Assembly: GCA_002412965.1 (NCBI GenBank)
Contig: DHWB01000007.1
Location: forward strand, 1-64,000
Origin: Desulfomicrobium sp. UBA5193
GTDB lineage: Bacteria; Desulfobacterota; Desulfovibrionia; Desulfovibrionales; Desulfomicrobiaceae
Direction: 5' to 3'
Length of the DNA stretch: 64,000 nt
Positions 17,015-27,880 of this stretch are shown in pieces (the first letter of the stretch is position 1; the number at the start of each line of letters is the position of its first letter). Made by a program: the position numbers and the translations under genes. The notes below the pieces were generated by a model. The model saw only the letters and a program-made list of their open reading frames with translations, had not been told where the DNA came from and searched no databases.

Positions 17015-17773
17015 ATGCTGAAACGTATCTTTTTTTCCACTTGCCGCACCCTTGCGGCCATTGCCGCGATTTTGCTGCTCGCATCGGCTCCGGTCCGGGC
17101 CCAGGGCGACCTGCTGCAGAAGGGTCTGGGAATGATGAAGTCGGGGAGTTCGGGCTCGACGTCCAGCTCCTTGAGCCAGGGCGAGATGGGCGACGGCCTG
17201 AAGGAGGCCCTGCGCGTCGGCACCGACGCCGTGGTCTCTCGGCTCGGCAAGGCCGACGGGTTCTACGGCGACAAGGCCATCCACATCCCGCTGCCGGGCC
17301 AGCTGGCCACGGTGCAGAAGGCCCTCAAGGCGGCCGGCTATTCAAGTCTGGTCGACGACCTGGAACTGAAGTTGAACCGCGCTGCGGAACAGGCCACGCC
17401 CAAGGCCAAGGCCCTCTTCGTCGACGCCATCGCGGCCATGACCATCCAGGACGCGGCCAAGATCCTGAACGGCCCCGACGACTCCGCCACGCAGTACTTC
17501 CGCAAGTCCATGGGACCCGGCCTGGCCAAGGAGATGGAGCCCATCGTCGACGCCACCCTGGCCGAGGCCGGAGCCGTGCAGGCTTATGACGCCATGATGG
17601 GCCAGTACAAGGCCCTGCCCTTCATGCCCGATGCCAAGGCCGACCTGACCCAGTATGTCGTGGACAAGGGCCTGGACGGAATCTTTCACTACGTGGCCAA
17701 GGAAGAGGCCGCCATCCGCACCAACCCGGCCGCGAGAACGACGGATCTGTTGAAAAAGGTTTTCAGCAAGTAG
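17015..17773 (+). CDS. DUF4197 family exported protein
   Basis: A 252-residue protein with a signal peptide (cleavage after PVRA) and then a Ser/Gly-rich linker. The body is helical, including LKEALRVGTDAVVSRLGK, FYGDKAIHIPLPGQL and DDSATQYFRKSM, typical of the DUF4197 family. Function is unknown; family members are periplasmic. ATG 17015 follows AAAGGAGA. Confidence 0.8.
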   Translation: MLKRIFFSTCRTLAAIAAILLLASAPVRAQGDLLQKGLGMMKSGSSGSTSSSLSQGEMGDGLKEALRVGTDAVVSRLGKADGFYGDKAIHIPLPGQLATVQKALKAAGYSSLVDDLELKLNRAAEQATPKAKALFVDAIAAMTIQDAAKILNGPDDSATQYFRKSMGPGLAKEMEPIVDATLAEAGAVQAYDAMMGQYKALPFMPDAKADLTQYVVDKGLDGIFHYVAKEEAAIRTNPAARTTDLLKKVFSK

Positions 17774-17813
17774 TCAAAAACATGAGGGCGAAGCCCCCCG
17801 GCCTCGCCCTCAT
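17774..17813 (-). terminator. Terminator between convergent genes
   Basis: ATGAGGGCGA (17782-17791) pairs with TCGCCCTCAT (17804-17813). On the minus strand the stem is followed by GTTTTTGA, so it mainly ends the phosphohexomutase transcript; it also lies just after the DUF4197 stop. Confidence 0.65.
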
Positions 17814-17856
17814 TCACCTTGGCCATCCCAAGGTCCAGCCCGTCCATCCCGTCCAC

Positions 17857-19209
17857 TCAGTCCATCCCGTCCACAACCTCCAGGATTTCCTTTGTCTTCT
17901 CCTCCATCAGCGCCTTGTCCCCGCGCGACTCCACATTGAGGCGCAGCACGGGCTCGGTGTTGGAGGAACGCAGGTTGAAGCGCCACTGGGCGAACTCGAG
18001 GCTCAGACCGTCGGTTTCATCACGGCGCAGACTCTCGGAAGCGAACCGCGCCTCCACGGCGGCGATGGCCGCTTTGGCGTCCTTGACCCGGCGGTTGATC
18101 TCGCCGCTGGCAGGATAGGCCAGCATGGCGGCATCCACCAGTTCCGCCAGGGACTTGCCCGTGCGCGAGATCTGCTCCGCCACCAGAAGCCAAGGGATCA
18201 TCCCCGAGTCGCAGTAGGCGAAATCCCGGAAATAGTGGTGCGCGCTCATCTCCCCGCCGTAAACCGCGTCTTCCTGGCGCATGCGCTCCTTGATGAAGGC
18301 GTGCCCGGTCTTGGACATGATGGGCCGTCCTCCCGCCCCGGTCACGGCGGCGATGGTGTTCCAGGTCAGGCGCGGGTCGTGGATGATGCCCGCCCCTGGG
18401 TGCTTGCAGGCGAACGCCTCACCCAGAAGCCCAACCAGATAATAGCCCTCGATGAAACGTCCACTCCCGTCAAAGAAGAAACAGCGGTCGAAATCCCCGT
18501 CCCAGGCCAGCCCAAGGTCCGCCTTGCGCTGGGTCACGGCCCTGGCCGTCAGCTCCCTGTTTTCGGGCAGGAGAGGGTTGGGCACGCCATTCGGGAAATT
18601 GCCGTCGGCCTCGTGCAGAATCTTGTGAAATTTGAACGGCAGCTTCGGCTCCAGCAGATCGACGATGGCTCCCGCCCCGCCATTGCCCGCATTGACCACG
18701 ATGGACAGAGGGCGCAGCGCTTTGCGGTCCACATAGGACAAAAGATGGTCGACATACCGCGAGCGCACGTTCAACTCATGCAATTGACCCGCACGCGGGG
18801 CCGCCATGAATTCCCCTCCCGCAGCCAGATCGCGGATGGCGAAAAGGCCCGTGTCCCCGCTGATGGGCCGGGACTGCTCGCGCACGAACTTCATCCCGTT
18901 GTGGTCCTTGGGGTTATGGCTGGCCGTGACCATGATGCCGCCGTCCATGCCCTGGTCGGACACCGCGAAATAGACCTCCTCGGTCCCGCATTCGCCCAAG
19001 GTGAAGACATCCACCCCGGAATCGCGCAGGCCACGGATCACGCCCTCGGCCATGGCGGGGCTGGACAGGCGGATGTCGTGCCCGACCACCACCCGGTCCG
19101 GATTCAGGAAAGCAGCGTACGCCCTGCCGATGCGATAGGCCAGACTCTCGTCGAGGTCGTCCGGGACCCTGCCGCGAATGTCGTAGGCTTTGAAACAGGA
19201 AAGATTCAT
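17857..19209 (-). CDS. Phosphomannomutase/phosphoglucomutase
   Basis: A 450-residue alpha-D-phosphohexomutase that interconverts mannose or glucose 1- and 6-phosphates to feed nucleotide-sugar and polysaccharide synthesis. The four family motifs are in order: the phosphoserine loop TASHNPKDHNG, the metal-binding DGDFDRC, the sugar-binding GEMSAHHYF and the phosphate-binding RSSNTEP. The N-terminal AYDIRGRVP is typical of the ManB/AlgC type. It is monocistronic, convergent with the DUF4197 gene, and may serve the EPS locus at the left of the window (inference). Confidence 0.93.
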   Translation of the reverse strand: MNLSCFKAYDIRGRVPDDLDESLAYRIGRAYAAFLNPDRVVVGHDIRLSSPAMAEGVIRGLRDSGVDVFTLGECGTEEVYFAVSDQGMDGGIMVTASHNPKDHNGMKFVREQSRPISGDTGLFAIRDLAAGGEFMAAPRAGQLHELNVRSRYVDHLLSYVDRKALRPLSIVVNAGNGGAGAIVDLLEPKLPFKFHKILHEADGNFPNGVPNPLLPENRELTARAVTQRKADLGLAWDGDFDRCFFFDGSGRFIEGYYLVGLLGEAFACKHPGAGIIHDPRLTWNTIAAVTGAGGRPIMSKTGHAFIKERMRQEDAVYGGEMSAHHYFRDFAYCDSGMIPWLLVAEQISRTGKSLAELVDAAMLAYPASGEINRRVKDAKAAIAAVEARFASESLRRDETDGLSLEFAQWRFNLRSSNTEPVLRLNVESRGDKALMEEKTKEILEVVDGMD

Positions 19210-19431
19210 GATCGAAACTCCTGAAAAATTGTCGGATGTTGGAAACGCGCCATAACGGTCGCCGGGCTCATGGCTACTCGCGCAGGGCCGTTTTGATCAA
19301 GCAAAAAAGGGGATTCGCTCACGTTCCGGGCTGCCTCCGCCTTGTGGCCCGCCCGGCAGGTTGACTTTTCCCGGGAAGAGGCTTTTTCTCGCCCCGGCCA
19401 CTCTTCGGCCCTGACAACTCAAGGGAACCCC

Positions 19432-20667
19432 ATGACCCCCACCGACTGGACAGCCCTGATCCGCCCCTTGCGGCACCGCAATTTCCGCCTCTTCGCCTCG
19501 GGCCAGCTTATTTCACTCATCGGGACCTGGGTCCAGAACGTCTCGGAGGCCTGGCTGGTCTACCGGCTGACCGGGTCCAGCGCAGCCCTGGGGCTGGTGC
19601 GCTTTGCGGGGCTTGCGCCCGTCTTCGTCCTGGCCCTCATCGGCGGGGATTTTGCCGACAGGGCCAACCGCCGTTACATCCTGCTCGGCACCCAGACCGT
19701 GTCCATGATCCTGGCCTTCATCCTGGCCGCCCTCTGCTTCACGGAGCAGATCGAGGTCTGGATCATCGTGCTTCTGGCTGCCGTGCTCGGCGCCGTCCAT
19801 GCCATCGACAACCCGGCCCGACAGTCCTTCGTGGTCGAGATGGTCGGCAAGGAGGATCTGCCCAGCGCCATCGGGTTCAACTCATCCATGTTCCACACGG
19901 CCCGCATCATCGGCCCGACCGTGGCCGGAGTCCTGCTGGCGACGGTCGGCGAGGCCTGGTGCTTCACCATCAACGGGTTGTCCTTCCTGGCCGTCATCGG
20001 CTCCCTCGCCATCATGCGCCTCCCGTCGCTGCCCAAACCCGCGCCGCAGGGAGCGCTCCTGACCCGGATCAAGGCCGGCACGTCCTACGCATGGGCCTCC
20101 CCGACCATCCGCCCGCTGCTCATGCTCGTCGCCGTGAACAGCCTGTTCGGCTCGTCCTTTCTGGTGCTCATGCCCGTGGTGGCCAAGGAAGTCCTGGGGC
20201 GGGGCGCCGACGGCTACAGCCTGCTCATGACCGCGGCCGGAATCGGCAGCCTCATGGGCGCCCTGATCCTGACCCTGCGCAGGAATACCGGACTCTGGAC
20301 CTTGAGGACCGTCGCCAGCCTGGGCTTCGGCCTGACTCTCATCCTCTTTTCCCTTTCGCGGACATTCTGGCTCTCGATGCTCCTGGCCTTGCCTGCGGGC
20401 CTGTTCATGATCCTGCTCATGGCCACCTCGAACACCCTGGTGCAAACCCTCGCGCCCGATGAGCTGCGCGGCCGGGTCATGGCCCTCTTCGCCATGATGT
20501 TCATGGGCATGTCGCCTTTCGGATCCCTCGGAGCCGGATTCTTGGCCGAAAGCATCGGCGTCGGGCCAACGCTTTCCCTGTGCGGCGGAGTTTGCCTGCT
20601 GGCCGGAATTTTTCTGGGCCGCACCGGCTCCTTGAAGGCGAAAGACATGACGTCGCCGGCGGATTAG
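19432..20667 (+). CDS. MFS transporter (MFS_3/EntS-like exporter)
   Basis: A 411-residue, twelve-helix major-facilitator protein. Family marks: RNFRLFASGQLISLIGTWVQ in helix 1, GDFADRANRRYILL in the loop 2-3 motif A position, and DNPARQSFVVEMVG in helix 4, all typical of the EntS/MFS_3 exporter group. Substrate unknown. ATG at 19432 follows AAGGGAA; the longer frame is unlike a membrane protein. It diverges from the phosphohexomutase gene across 222 bases. Confidence 0.85.
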   Translation: MTPTDWTALIRPLRHRNFRLFASGQLISLIGTWVQNVSEAWLVYRLTGSSAALGLVRFAGLAPVFVLALIGGDFADRANRRYILLGTQTVSMILAFILAALCFTEQIEVWIIVLLAAVLGAVHAIDNPARQSFVVEMVGKEDLPSAIGFNSSMFHTARIIGPTVAGVLLATVGEAWCFTINGLSFLAVIGSLAIMRLPSLPKPAPQGALLTRIKAGTSYAWASPTIRPLLMLVAVNSLFGSSFLVLMPVVAKEVLGRGADGYSLLMTAAGIGSLMGALILTLRRNTGLWTLRTVASLGFGLTLILFSLSRTFWLSMLLALPAGLFMILLMATSNTLVQTLAPDELRGRVMALFAMMFMGMSPFGSLGAGFLAESIGVGPTLSLCGGVCLLAGIFLGRTGSLKAKDMTSPAD

Positions 20668-20696
20668 ATTACTCTTGTCAGGATTCCTCTTTGTGA

Positions 20697-20712
20697 ATAC
20701 TGTTAATAGTAT
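20697..20712. promoter_or_regulatory. Inverted repeat ahead of the lactate-type dehydrogenase
   Basis: ATACT-N6-AGTAT, 27 bases upstream of the start codon at 20740, in the 72-base gap after the MFS gene. Candidate operator only. Confidence 0.3.
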
Positions 20713-20739
20713 CTTTTCTCAACAACTAAGGAGACGCTC

Positions 20740-23553
<2,814 letters not shown>

Positions 23554-23597
23554 ATCAAATCAGACTGCTGCGGCCCGAACAAACGATCGAACAACGC

Positions 23598-23640
23598 CGC
23601 AGCGGCCCGGACTCACGAGTCCGGGCCGCTGCGTGCTTTT
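23598..23640 (+). terminator. Strong hairpin terminator
   Basis: CGCAGCGGCCCGGACTC and its complement (23617-23633) form a near-perfect 17-bp stem followed by TGCTTTT, 45 bases after the dehydrogenase stop. Confidence 0.8.
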
Positions 23641-23703
23641 GAAAAGCAAACCCTCCAACGCACACTCGCCTCTTCCTTTGCCGCCTTGACCGCGCCTCAT
23701 AAA

Positions 23704-23747
23704 AGACCTAATTAAAGACCCATAAACAGACCTTAAAAAAGGAGACC
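23704..23747 (+). promoter_or_regulatory. AGACC direct repeats before the toxin-antitoxin operon
   Basis: AGACC occurs at 23704, 23716, 23728 and 23743 (spacings 12, 12, 15), ending inside the ribosome site of the antitoxin gene. This is where antitoxin-toxin complexes usually bind to autoregulate. Confidence 0.4.
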
Positions 23748-23749
23748 TC

Positions 23750-23998
23750 ATGCCCAACATGATACTTGCCGATGTGGCGGCCAGCGTGTCGGAACTCAAG
23801 AAAAACCCCATGGCCACCGTCGCCGCGGGCGAGGGCTTCCCCGTGGCCATCCTCAACCACAACGAACCGGTTTTCTACTGCGTGCCGGCTCATGCATACG
23901 AGGCCCTCATGGACAAACTCGAAGACATGGAGCTTTCAGCCCTGGCCACCGCCCGCAAGGATCAGCCGGAGATCGAGGTGGCCTGGGATGACCTATAG
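23750..23998 (+). CDS. Type II antitoxin (RelB/Phd-YefM-like)
   Basis: An 82-residue protein whose N-terminal half (LADVAASVSELKKNP, GFPVAILNHNEPVFYCVPA) matches the Phd/YefM-like DNA-binding fold; the C-terminal acidic helix (MDKLEDMELSALATARKD) would wrap the toxin. It overlaps the RelE-type toxin gene by 11 bases. AAGGAG precedes ATG. A double role as antitoxin and autorepressor is known for the family. Confidence 0.83.
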   Translation: MPNMILADVAASVSELKKNPMATVAAGEGFPVAILNHNEPVFYCVPAHAYEALMDKLEDMELSALATARKDQPEIEVAWDDL

Positions 23999-24275
23999 CC
24001 TGCGTTTCAAGGAAGAGGCCAAAAAGGAATGGGACAGGCTTGACCCCGTCATCCGTGAACATTTTGCCAAAAAACTGCGCCAGCGGCGCGAGAACCCCCG
24101 AGTGGACAGCGCCCGACTCTCGGGCATGCAGGATTGCTACAAGATCAAGCTCCGGAGTTCCGGTTACAGGCTGGTGTACGAGGTCCGCGACCACGAGGTG
24201 GTCATTGTCGTGATCGCGGTGGGAAAGCGTGAGCGCAGCGCGGTGTACAAGATTGCGGCCAAAAGATTGGGCTGA
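23988..24275 (+). CDS. RelE/ParE superfamily toxin
   Basis: A 95-residue protein starting MTYSLRFKEEAKKEWDRLD, with LSGMQDCYKIKLRSSGYRLV in the middle and VVIVVIAVGKRERSAVYKIA near the end. The pattern fits RelE-type ribosome-dependent mRNA interferases; the C-terminal Arg and Tyr (KRERSAVY) are in the position of catalytic residues. It is coupled to the antitoxin by the ATGACCTATAG overlap. Confidence 0.88.
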   Translation: MTYSLRFKEEAKKEWDRLDPVIREHFAKKLRQRRENPRVDSARLSGMQDCYKIKLRSSGYRLVYEVRDHEVVIVVIAVGKRERSAVYKIAAKRLG

Positions 24276-24430
24276 CTTTTTTCAAGCGTTTTCCCCCCTT
24301 TCTCTTGGGCAAGGCCCCTGCTATGAAGGCTCGCATTCAGAGACCAAAAAGGTCTGGGCCGTGTTTTCTCCTGTTGCCCTGACTTTATGCGCATGAAACC
24401 ATTTTTCCAGCAACTCTCGCGGAGGCTCTC

Positions 24431-24628
24431 ATGTTTGGAATAGGCGTTCAGGAACTGCTCATCATTCTGGCCATCGCCCTGCTTGTCTTTGGGGCAAAAA
24501 ATCTTCCGCTTCTCGGCACTAACATGGGCCGGGCGATCTCTAATTTCAAAAAAGGGATCAGCGAACAGGAAGTGATCGATGTCGCGGTCCAGTCGAAAGC
24601 CAAGGACGCGTCGAAAGCGAACATCTAA
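24431..24628 (+). CDS. tatA: Twin-arginine translocase subunit TatA/TatE
   Basis: A 65-residue Tat pore subunit. It has one N-terminal membrane helix (GVQELLIILAIALLVFGAKN), the FG-hinge (VFGAKNLPLLG), an amphipathic helix (NMGRAISNFKKGI) and a short charged tail. TatBC are not adjacent. GGAGG sits before ATG 24431. Confidence 0.9.
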   Translation: MFGIGVQELLIILAIALLVFGAKNLPLLGTNMGRAISNFKKGISEQEVIDVAVQSKAKDASKANI

Positions 24629-24758
24629 AATCCAGGAGACGGCCTCCCGAAAAACTTCGGACGACACCATTCCGGCGTGAATCATCCGGATTTTGGCGCA
24701 GGGCAGAAAAGAGTGAGCCCATGTCCGGATGCCTTTTCCTCCCGATTCCCCAAATGAA

Positions 24759-24800
24759 AAGATCCCCACCAGCCTTTCGCTGACGGGGATCTTCACTTTT
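24759..24800. terminator. Hairpin in the 24629-24952 gap
   Basis: AAGATCCCC (24759-24767) pairs with GGGGATCTT (24785-24793), followed by CACTTTTT. It is a weak, possibly bidirectional terminator 130 bases after tatA. Nothing else stands out in this 324-base gap apart from the ribosome site AAGGGAG before the next gene. Confidence 0.45.
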
Positions 24801-24952
24801 TCTCCAGTGCCAAACTCTGAGCAATAGAAAGTCATTTGCCGCCTCATCTCCGACTTGCTAGAGATTATTCAAACCCTTCATTGGGTTCCCGGCGATTCAT
24901 ATCCTCATAGATAACCAATCCTTTCATTGAGACTGTACTTAAGGGAGTCATC

Positions 24953-25534
24953 ATGCGCATCCGCACCATATTCATCGTTCTTCTCCTGCTCCTGTATTCC
25001 GGGAGCACCCTGGCCATGGAAGCCTCGGACAACGCGGCTTCCCATCCCCTGCCCATAGGCAGCGTCATGCCAGACCTGCTCCTGCGCGGCGAACTGAGCA
25101 AGGAGTATCTGAGCCAGCTGGGACTTACGGGCCCCGCGCCACACCATCTCTTGGAAATCAAGGCCAAGACCGTCATCCTCGTGGCCTTCAGCATGTACTG
25201 TCCGCACTGCCAGCGCGAAGCCCCGGCCCTCAACGACCTGAACGCCCTCATCGCCAGCCGTGGTCTCAGTGAAGACGTCAAGCTCATCGGGGTGGGCATC
25301 GGCAACTCGGACTTCGAGGTGCAGGTTTTTCGTGACAAGTACGCCATCACCTTTCCCCTCTTTTCCGACCCCGATTTCAAGGTCAACAAGGAGATCGGCG
25401 AAGTCGGAACCCCGTTCTTCTACGTGCTGTCCATGAACCCGGAAAAAAAGGAAATCCTTGTCGTCAAGACGCTGCTTGGGCGCATGGAGTCAGCGGAGAG
25501 TTTTTTTGACCAGGCCATGAAAGCCGTAAAATAA
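24953..25534 (+). CDS. Exported thioredoxin-fold protein with CPHC motif
   Basis: A 193-residue protein with a signal peptide (MRIRTIFIVLLLLLYS through LAME) and a TlpA/AhpC-type thioredoxin fold. The redox motif is CPHC in AFSMYCPHCQREAP (about residues 83-86), and the cis-Pro is in EVGTPFFYVLS. It would act as a periplasmic thiol-disulfide oxidoreductase. Twelve bases separate it from a peroxiredoxin gene, so it may reduce that peroxidase (inference). Confidence 0.8.
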   Translation: MRIRTIFIVLLLLLYSGSTLAMEASDNAASHPLPIGSVMPDLLLRGELSKEYLSQLGLTGPAPHHLLEIKAKTVILVAFSMYCPHCQREAPALNDLNALIASRGLSEDVKLIGVGIGNSDFEVQVFRDKYAITFPLFSDPDFKVNKEIGEVGTPFFYVLSMNPEKKEILVVKTLLGRMESAESFFDQAMKAVK

Positions 25535-25546
25535 GGGAGACCAGAC

Positions 25547-26146
25547 ATGACGCGCGCCCTGCCCGCCCTCCTGCTCTTTGCCGTCCTGATGCTCCTGCTG
25601 CCGGCCCAGCTTGCGGCCCAGGAATCGTCGATCCCCAAGGAGCGGATCTACGAACCAGGCCAACTCAAACCCCTGGACAGCACCCTCAAGGTCAAGGTCG
25701 GGGACCCGGCACCGGACTTCTCCCTGCCGACCATCGACGGGGGGAAGATCACCCTGGCCGAGTTCCGGGGCAAGAAGAACGTCGTCCTGTCCTTTGTCCC
25801 GGCGGCCTGGACTCCAGTCTGCTCCGGACAGTGGCCCGGCTACAACATCGTCCAGGACATGTTCGACCAGGCTGAAACGCATCTCATCGGCGTGAGCGTG
25901 GACAATGTGCCTACGCTGCACGCCTGGGTACAGGAGATGGGCGGAGTGTGGTTCCCGGTAGCCTCGGACTTCTACCCACACGGGCAGTTGGCCGACTCTT
26001 TGGGCATCCTGCGTTCAACCGGCGAGGCGGAGCGGTCCCTGTTTCTCATCGATAAGGCAGGAATCATCCGCTACATCGACGTGCATGACATCAATTCCAG
26101 ACCGGACCTCGGGCCCCTGGTCAAGGCCATGCAGGAACTGAAGTGA
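25547..26146 (+). CDS. Exported peroxiredoxin
   Basis: A 199-residue AhpC/TSA-family protein carrying a signal peptide (LLLPAQLAAQ). The core is GDPAPDFSLPTIDGG, then the peroxidatic Cys in FVPAAWTPVCSGQWP, and LIGVSVDNVPTLHAW. Signal plus fold indicate periplasmic peroxide detoxification, apt for an anaerobe under oxidative stress. It likely shares a transcript with the CPHC protein upstream. Confidence 0.87.
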   Translation: MTRALPALLLFAVLMLLLPAQLAAQESSIPKERIYEPGQLKPLDSTLKVKVGDPAPDFSLPTIDGGKITLAEFRGKKNVVLSFVPAAWTPVCSGQWPGYNIVQDMFDQAETHLIGVSVDNVPTLHAWVQEMGGVWFPVASDFYPHGQLADSLGILRSTGEAERSLFLIDKAGIIRYIDVHDINSRPDLGPLVKAMQELK

Positions 26147-26220
26147 CGCACCAGAGGTGAAGAGTTGGCGGCTTGAAATGAACTGTGAGCCAGCGCAACC
26201 AACCTCATCGCCCATTCAAT

Positions 26221-27081
26221 TCACTGATCACTCTTCGTCAGTAACCCTTCCTTCTCTTCGCCCCAGGCCTTGCGGCTGCGGGCGATTTTTTTTCGCGTCG
26301 TCTCCCAGGTATGCATTTTCAAAAACGATTCAGGATAACGCATAAGCATGTCCTCAAACATTCGCCATGGCACAGTGAAGGAAAGTTCATCTGTCTTATA
26401 AAACTTTCGTGCTGAAGGGTCCCAGCCACCGACCACCGCCCGGCTTTGGCCACGGGCAAGGTAGGTGCGCGGCCAGGTCACGATCCCCCCGCAGGCGGCG
26501 GCCCAGGGCGAGGCCACCACTTCGGGGTCGTTTGTGACGAAGGTGGCCAGTTGGTGCAGGCCGCACAAGGATTCGGGCCGCACAAAGAACATGATGAGCT
26601 CAGGAGTTTCGTCCGCCTGCAAGAGAGTCACGGGCTTGATCACGCAGTATCTGGCCGCAGCCGCCACAGGGTCGATGATCTCGAAAATCCGGTTCAGCGC
26701 TTCGGGTGATTCGCAGTAGCGTTCTCCCTCGCTCCAGCCCGGAGTGCCCGAGGACACGTAATTGATGATGTTCCGCGTCTGGGGCTTGTGAAAGCCCAGA
26801 AAAAAGCTCCCGCCCGGACAGCCGTAGTGTTCGGCCGAAAAATACGCCGCGCACTGTTTTCTGCGCGCCCGCCAGATATGGCCCATGACGCAGGAAAAAT
26901 TCCCGAAGACCTCCTTCCAGTCGATCTCGCCCCTGGCTTCGCGCTCGCACGTCGGCGAAATACCGGCTTGCGGCGTAAAGCCCTCAGGCTCCCGGTCGGT
27001 CCAGACCAGGGCCATGGGCGGTTCCGCCAATCCAAGAAGCTCAAGGAATTCAGGCAATCTTTCACTGATCAGACGTTGCAT
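26221..27081 (-). CDS. DUF169 family protein
   Basis: A 286-residue protein of the DUF169 group, found mainly in anaerobes and methanogens, of unknown biochemical role. Conserved-looking segments include PPMALVWTDREPEGF, FGNFSCVMGHIWRARR, AAYFSAEHYGCPGG and ADETPELIMFFVRPESLCGL; the Cys residues in them could bind metal. ATG at 27081 is preferred over an in-frame GTG two codons earlier because GGGAGG sits eight bases before the ATG. Divergent from the nitroreductase gene. Confidence 0.8.
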   Translation of the reverse strand: MQRLISERLPEFLELLGLAEPPMALVWTDREPEGFTPQAGISPTCEREARGEIDWKEVFGNFSCVMGHIWRARRKQCAAYFSAEHYGCPGGSFFLGFHKPQTRNIINYVSSGTPGWSEGERYCESPEALNRIFEIIDPVAAAARYCVIKPVTLLQADETPELIMFFVRPESLCGLHQLATFVTNDPEVVASPWAAACGGIVTWPRTYLARGQSRAVVGGWDPSARKFYKTDELSFTVPWRMFEDMLMRYPESFLKMHTWETTRKKIARSRKAWGEEKEGLLTKSDQ

Positions 27082-27201
27082 GCGCACCTCCCTTTCCGTA
27101 AAAAAAGTTTTGCGACCCTTGGCATCCTGGAGCCCAATGCCTATGATTCAAGGTTAGCCAATTTCTGTAACATCGCGCAACCAGCAAACCGGAGCAATGA
27201 A

Positions 27202-27711
27202 ATGGAACTCAAAGAAGCCATCCACACCCGCCGCAGCATCCGCAAATATCTCGACAAGCCCGTTCCGCCGGAAATGATCGAAACCGTCATCAAGGCCGCC
27301 ATGGCCGCGCCTTCGGCGGGGAACCAGCAGCCCTGGCATTTCATCGTCATCACGGACCGGGCCAAACTTGACGCCATTCCGAGCTTTCACCCCTACAGCA
27401 AGATGGTCATGCAAGCCCCTGCCGCCATCCTGCTCTGCGGCGACCCGGATGGCAAAAAATGGCCGACATTCTGGGATCAGGACTTGAGCGCCGCCACCCA
27501 GAACATGCTCCTGACCGCCCGTGACCTGGGCCTTGGCACGGTCTGGGTCGGCGTCTATCCGGAGAAGGACCGCATGGAGGGCTTCCGCAAACTCTTCGCC
27601 ATCCCGGAAAACATCCATCCCTTCGCACTGATTCCAATCGGTTGGCCAGACGGACAATTCGAAGCCGTAAACCGCTACCGGCCGGAGTTGATCCATCGGG
27701 AAAATTGGTAA
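27202..27711 (+). CDS. Nitroreductase family flavoprotein
   Basis: A 169-residue FMN protein with the usual start MELKEAIHTRRSIRKYLDKP (FMN phosphate-binding Arg), then AAPSAGNQQPWHFIVI and ATQNMLLTARDLGLGTVWVG. It reduces nitro groups, quinones or flavins with NAD(P)H; the true substrate is unknown. ATG 27202 follows GGAG by seven bases. A long palindrome lies 39 bases past its stop. Confidence 0.9.
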   Translation: MELKEAIHTRRSIRKYLDKPVPPEMIETVIKAAMAAPSAGNQQPWHFIVITDRAKLDAIPSFHPYSKMVMQAPAAILLCGDPDGKKWPTFWDQDLSAATQNMLLTARDLGLGTVWVGVYPEKDRMEGFRKLFAIPENIHPFALIPIGWPDGQFEAVNRYRPELIHRENW

Positions 27712-27749
27712 AAATTTGAAACCAGGCCGCCGGTTTCATGCAAATATCC

Positions 27750-27775
27750 CGTAGCGGCAAAATTTTGCCGCTACG
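27750..27775. promoter_or_regulatory. 26-bp perfect palindrome containing CGGCAA-N4-TTGCCG
   Basis: The 26 bases are fully self-complementary and contain CGGCAA (27755-27760) and TTGCCG (27765-27770). The same site recurs at 28886-28901 and 29063-29078 near the sigma-54 activator gene. It lies between convergent genes and has no T run, so an activator-binding site is more likely than a terminator. Confidence 0.55.
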
Positions 27776-27880
27776 ATCAGGGAGTGTCCGCGAAGCAACG
27801 CCAAAATCCGTGTGCAGGGTAAATGAACTCCGGATGCGAGGAGAGGTCGGCGCAATCGCACCTTGAAACAGGAAGGATGT

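Noticed and set aside
17836..17875. GTCCATCCC-type tandem repeats
   Set aside because: They are short, imperfect and run into the 3' coding end of the phosphohexomutase; no array structure.
27750..27775. Palindrome as a transcription terminator
   Set aside because: No T run on either strand, and its core matches two other sites near the sigma-54 activator.
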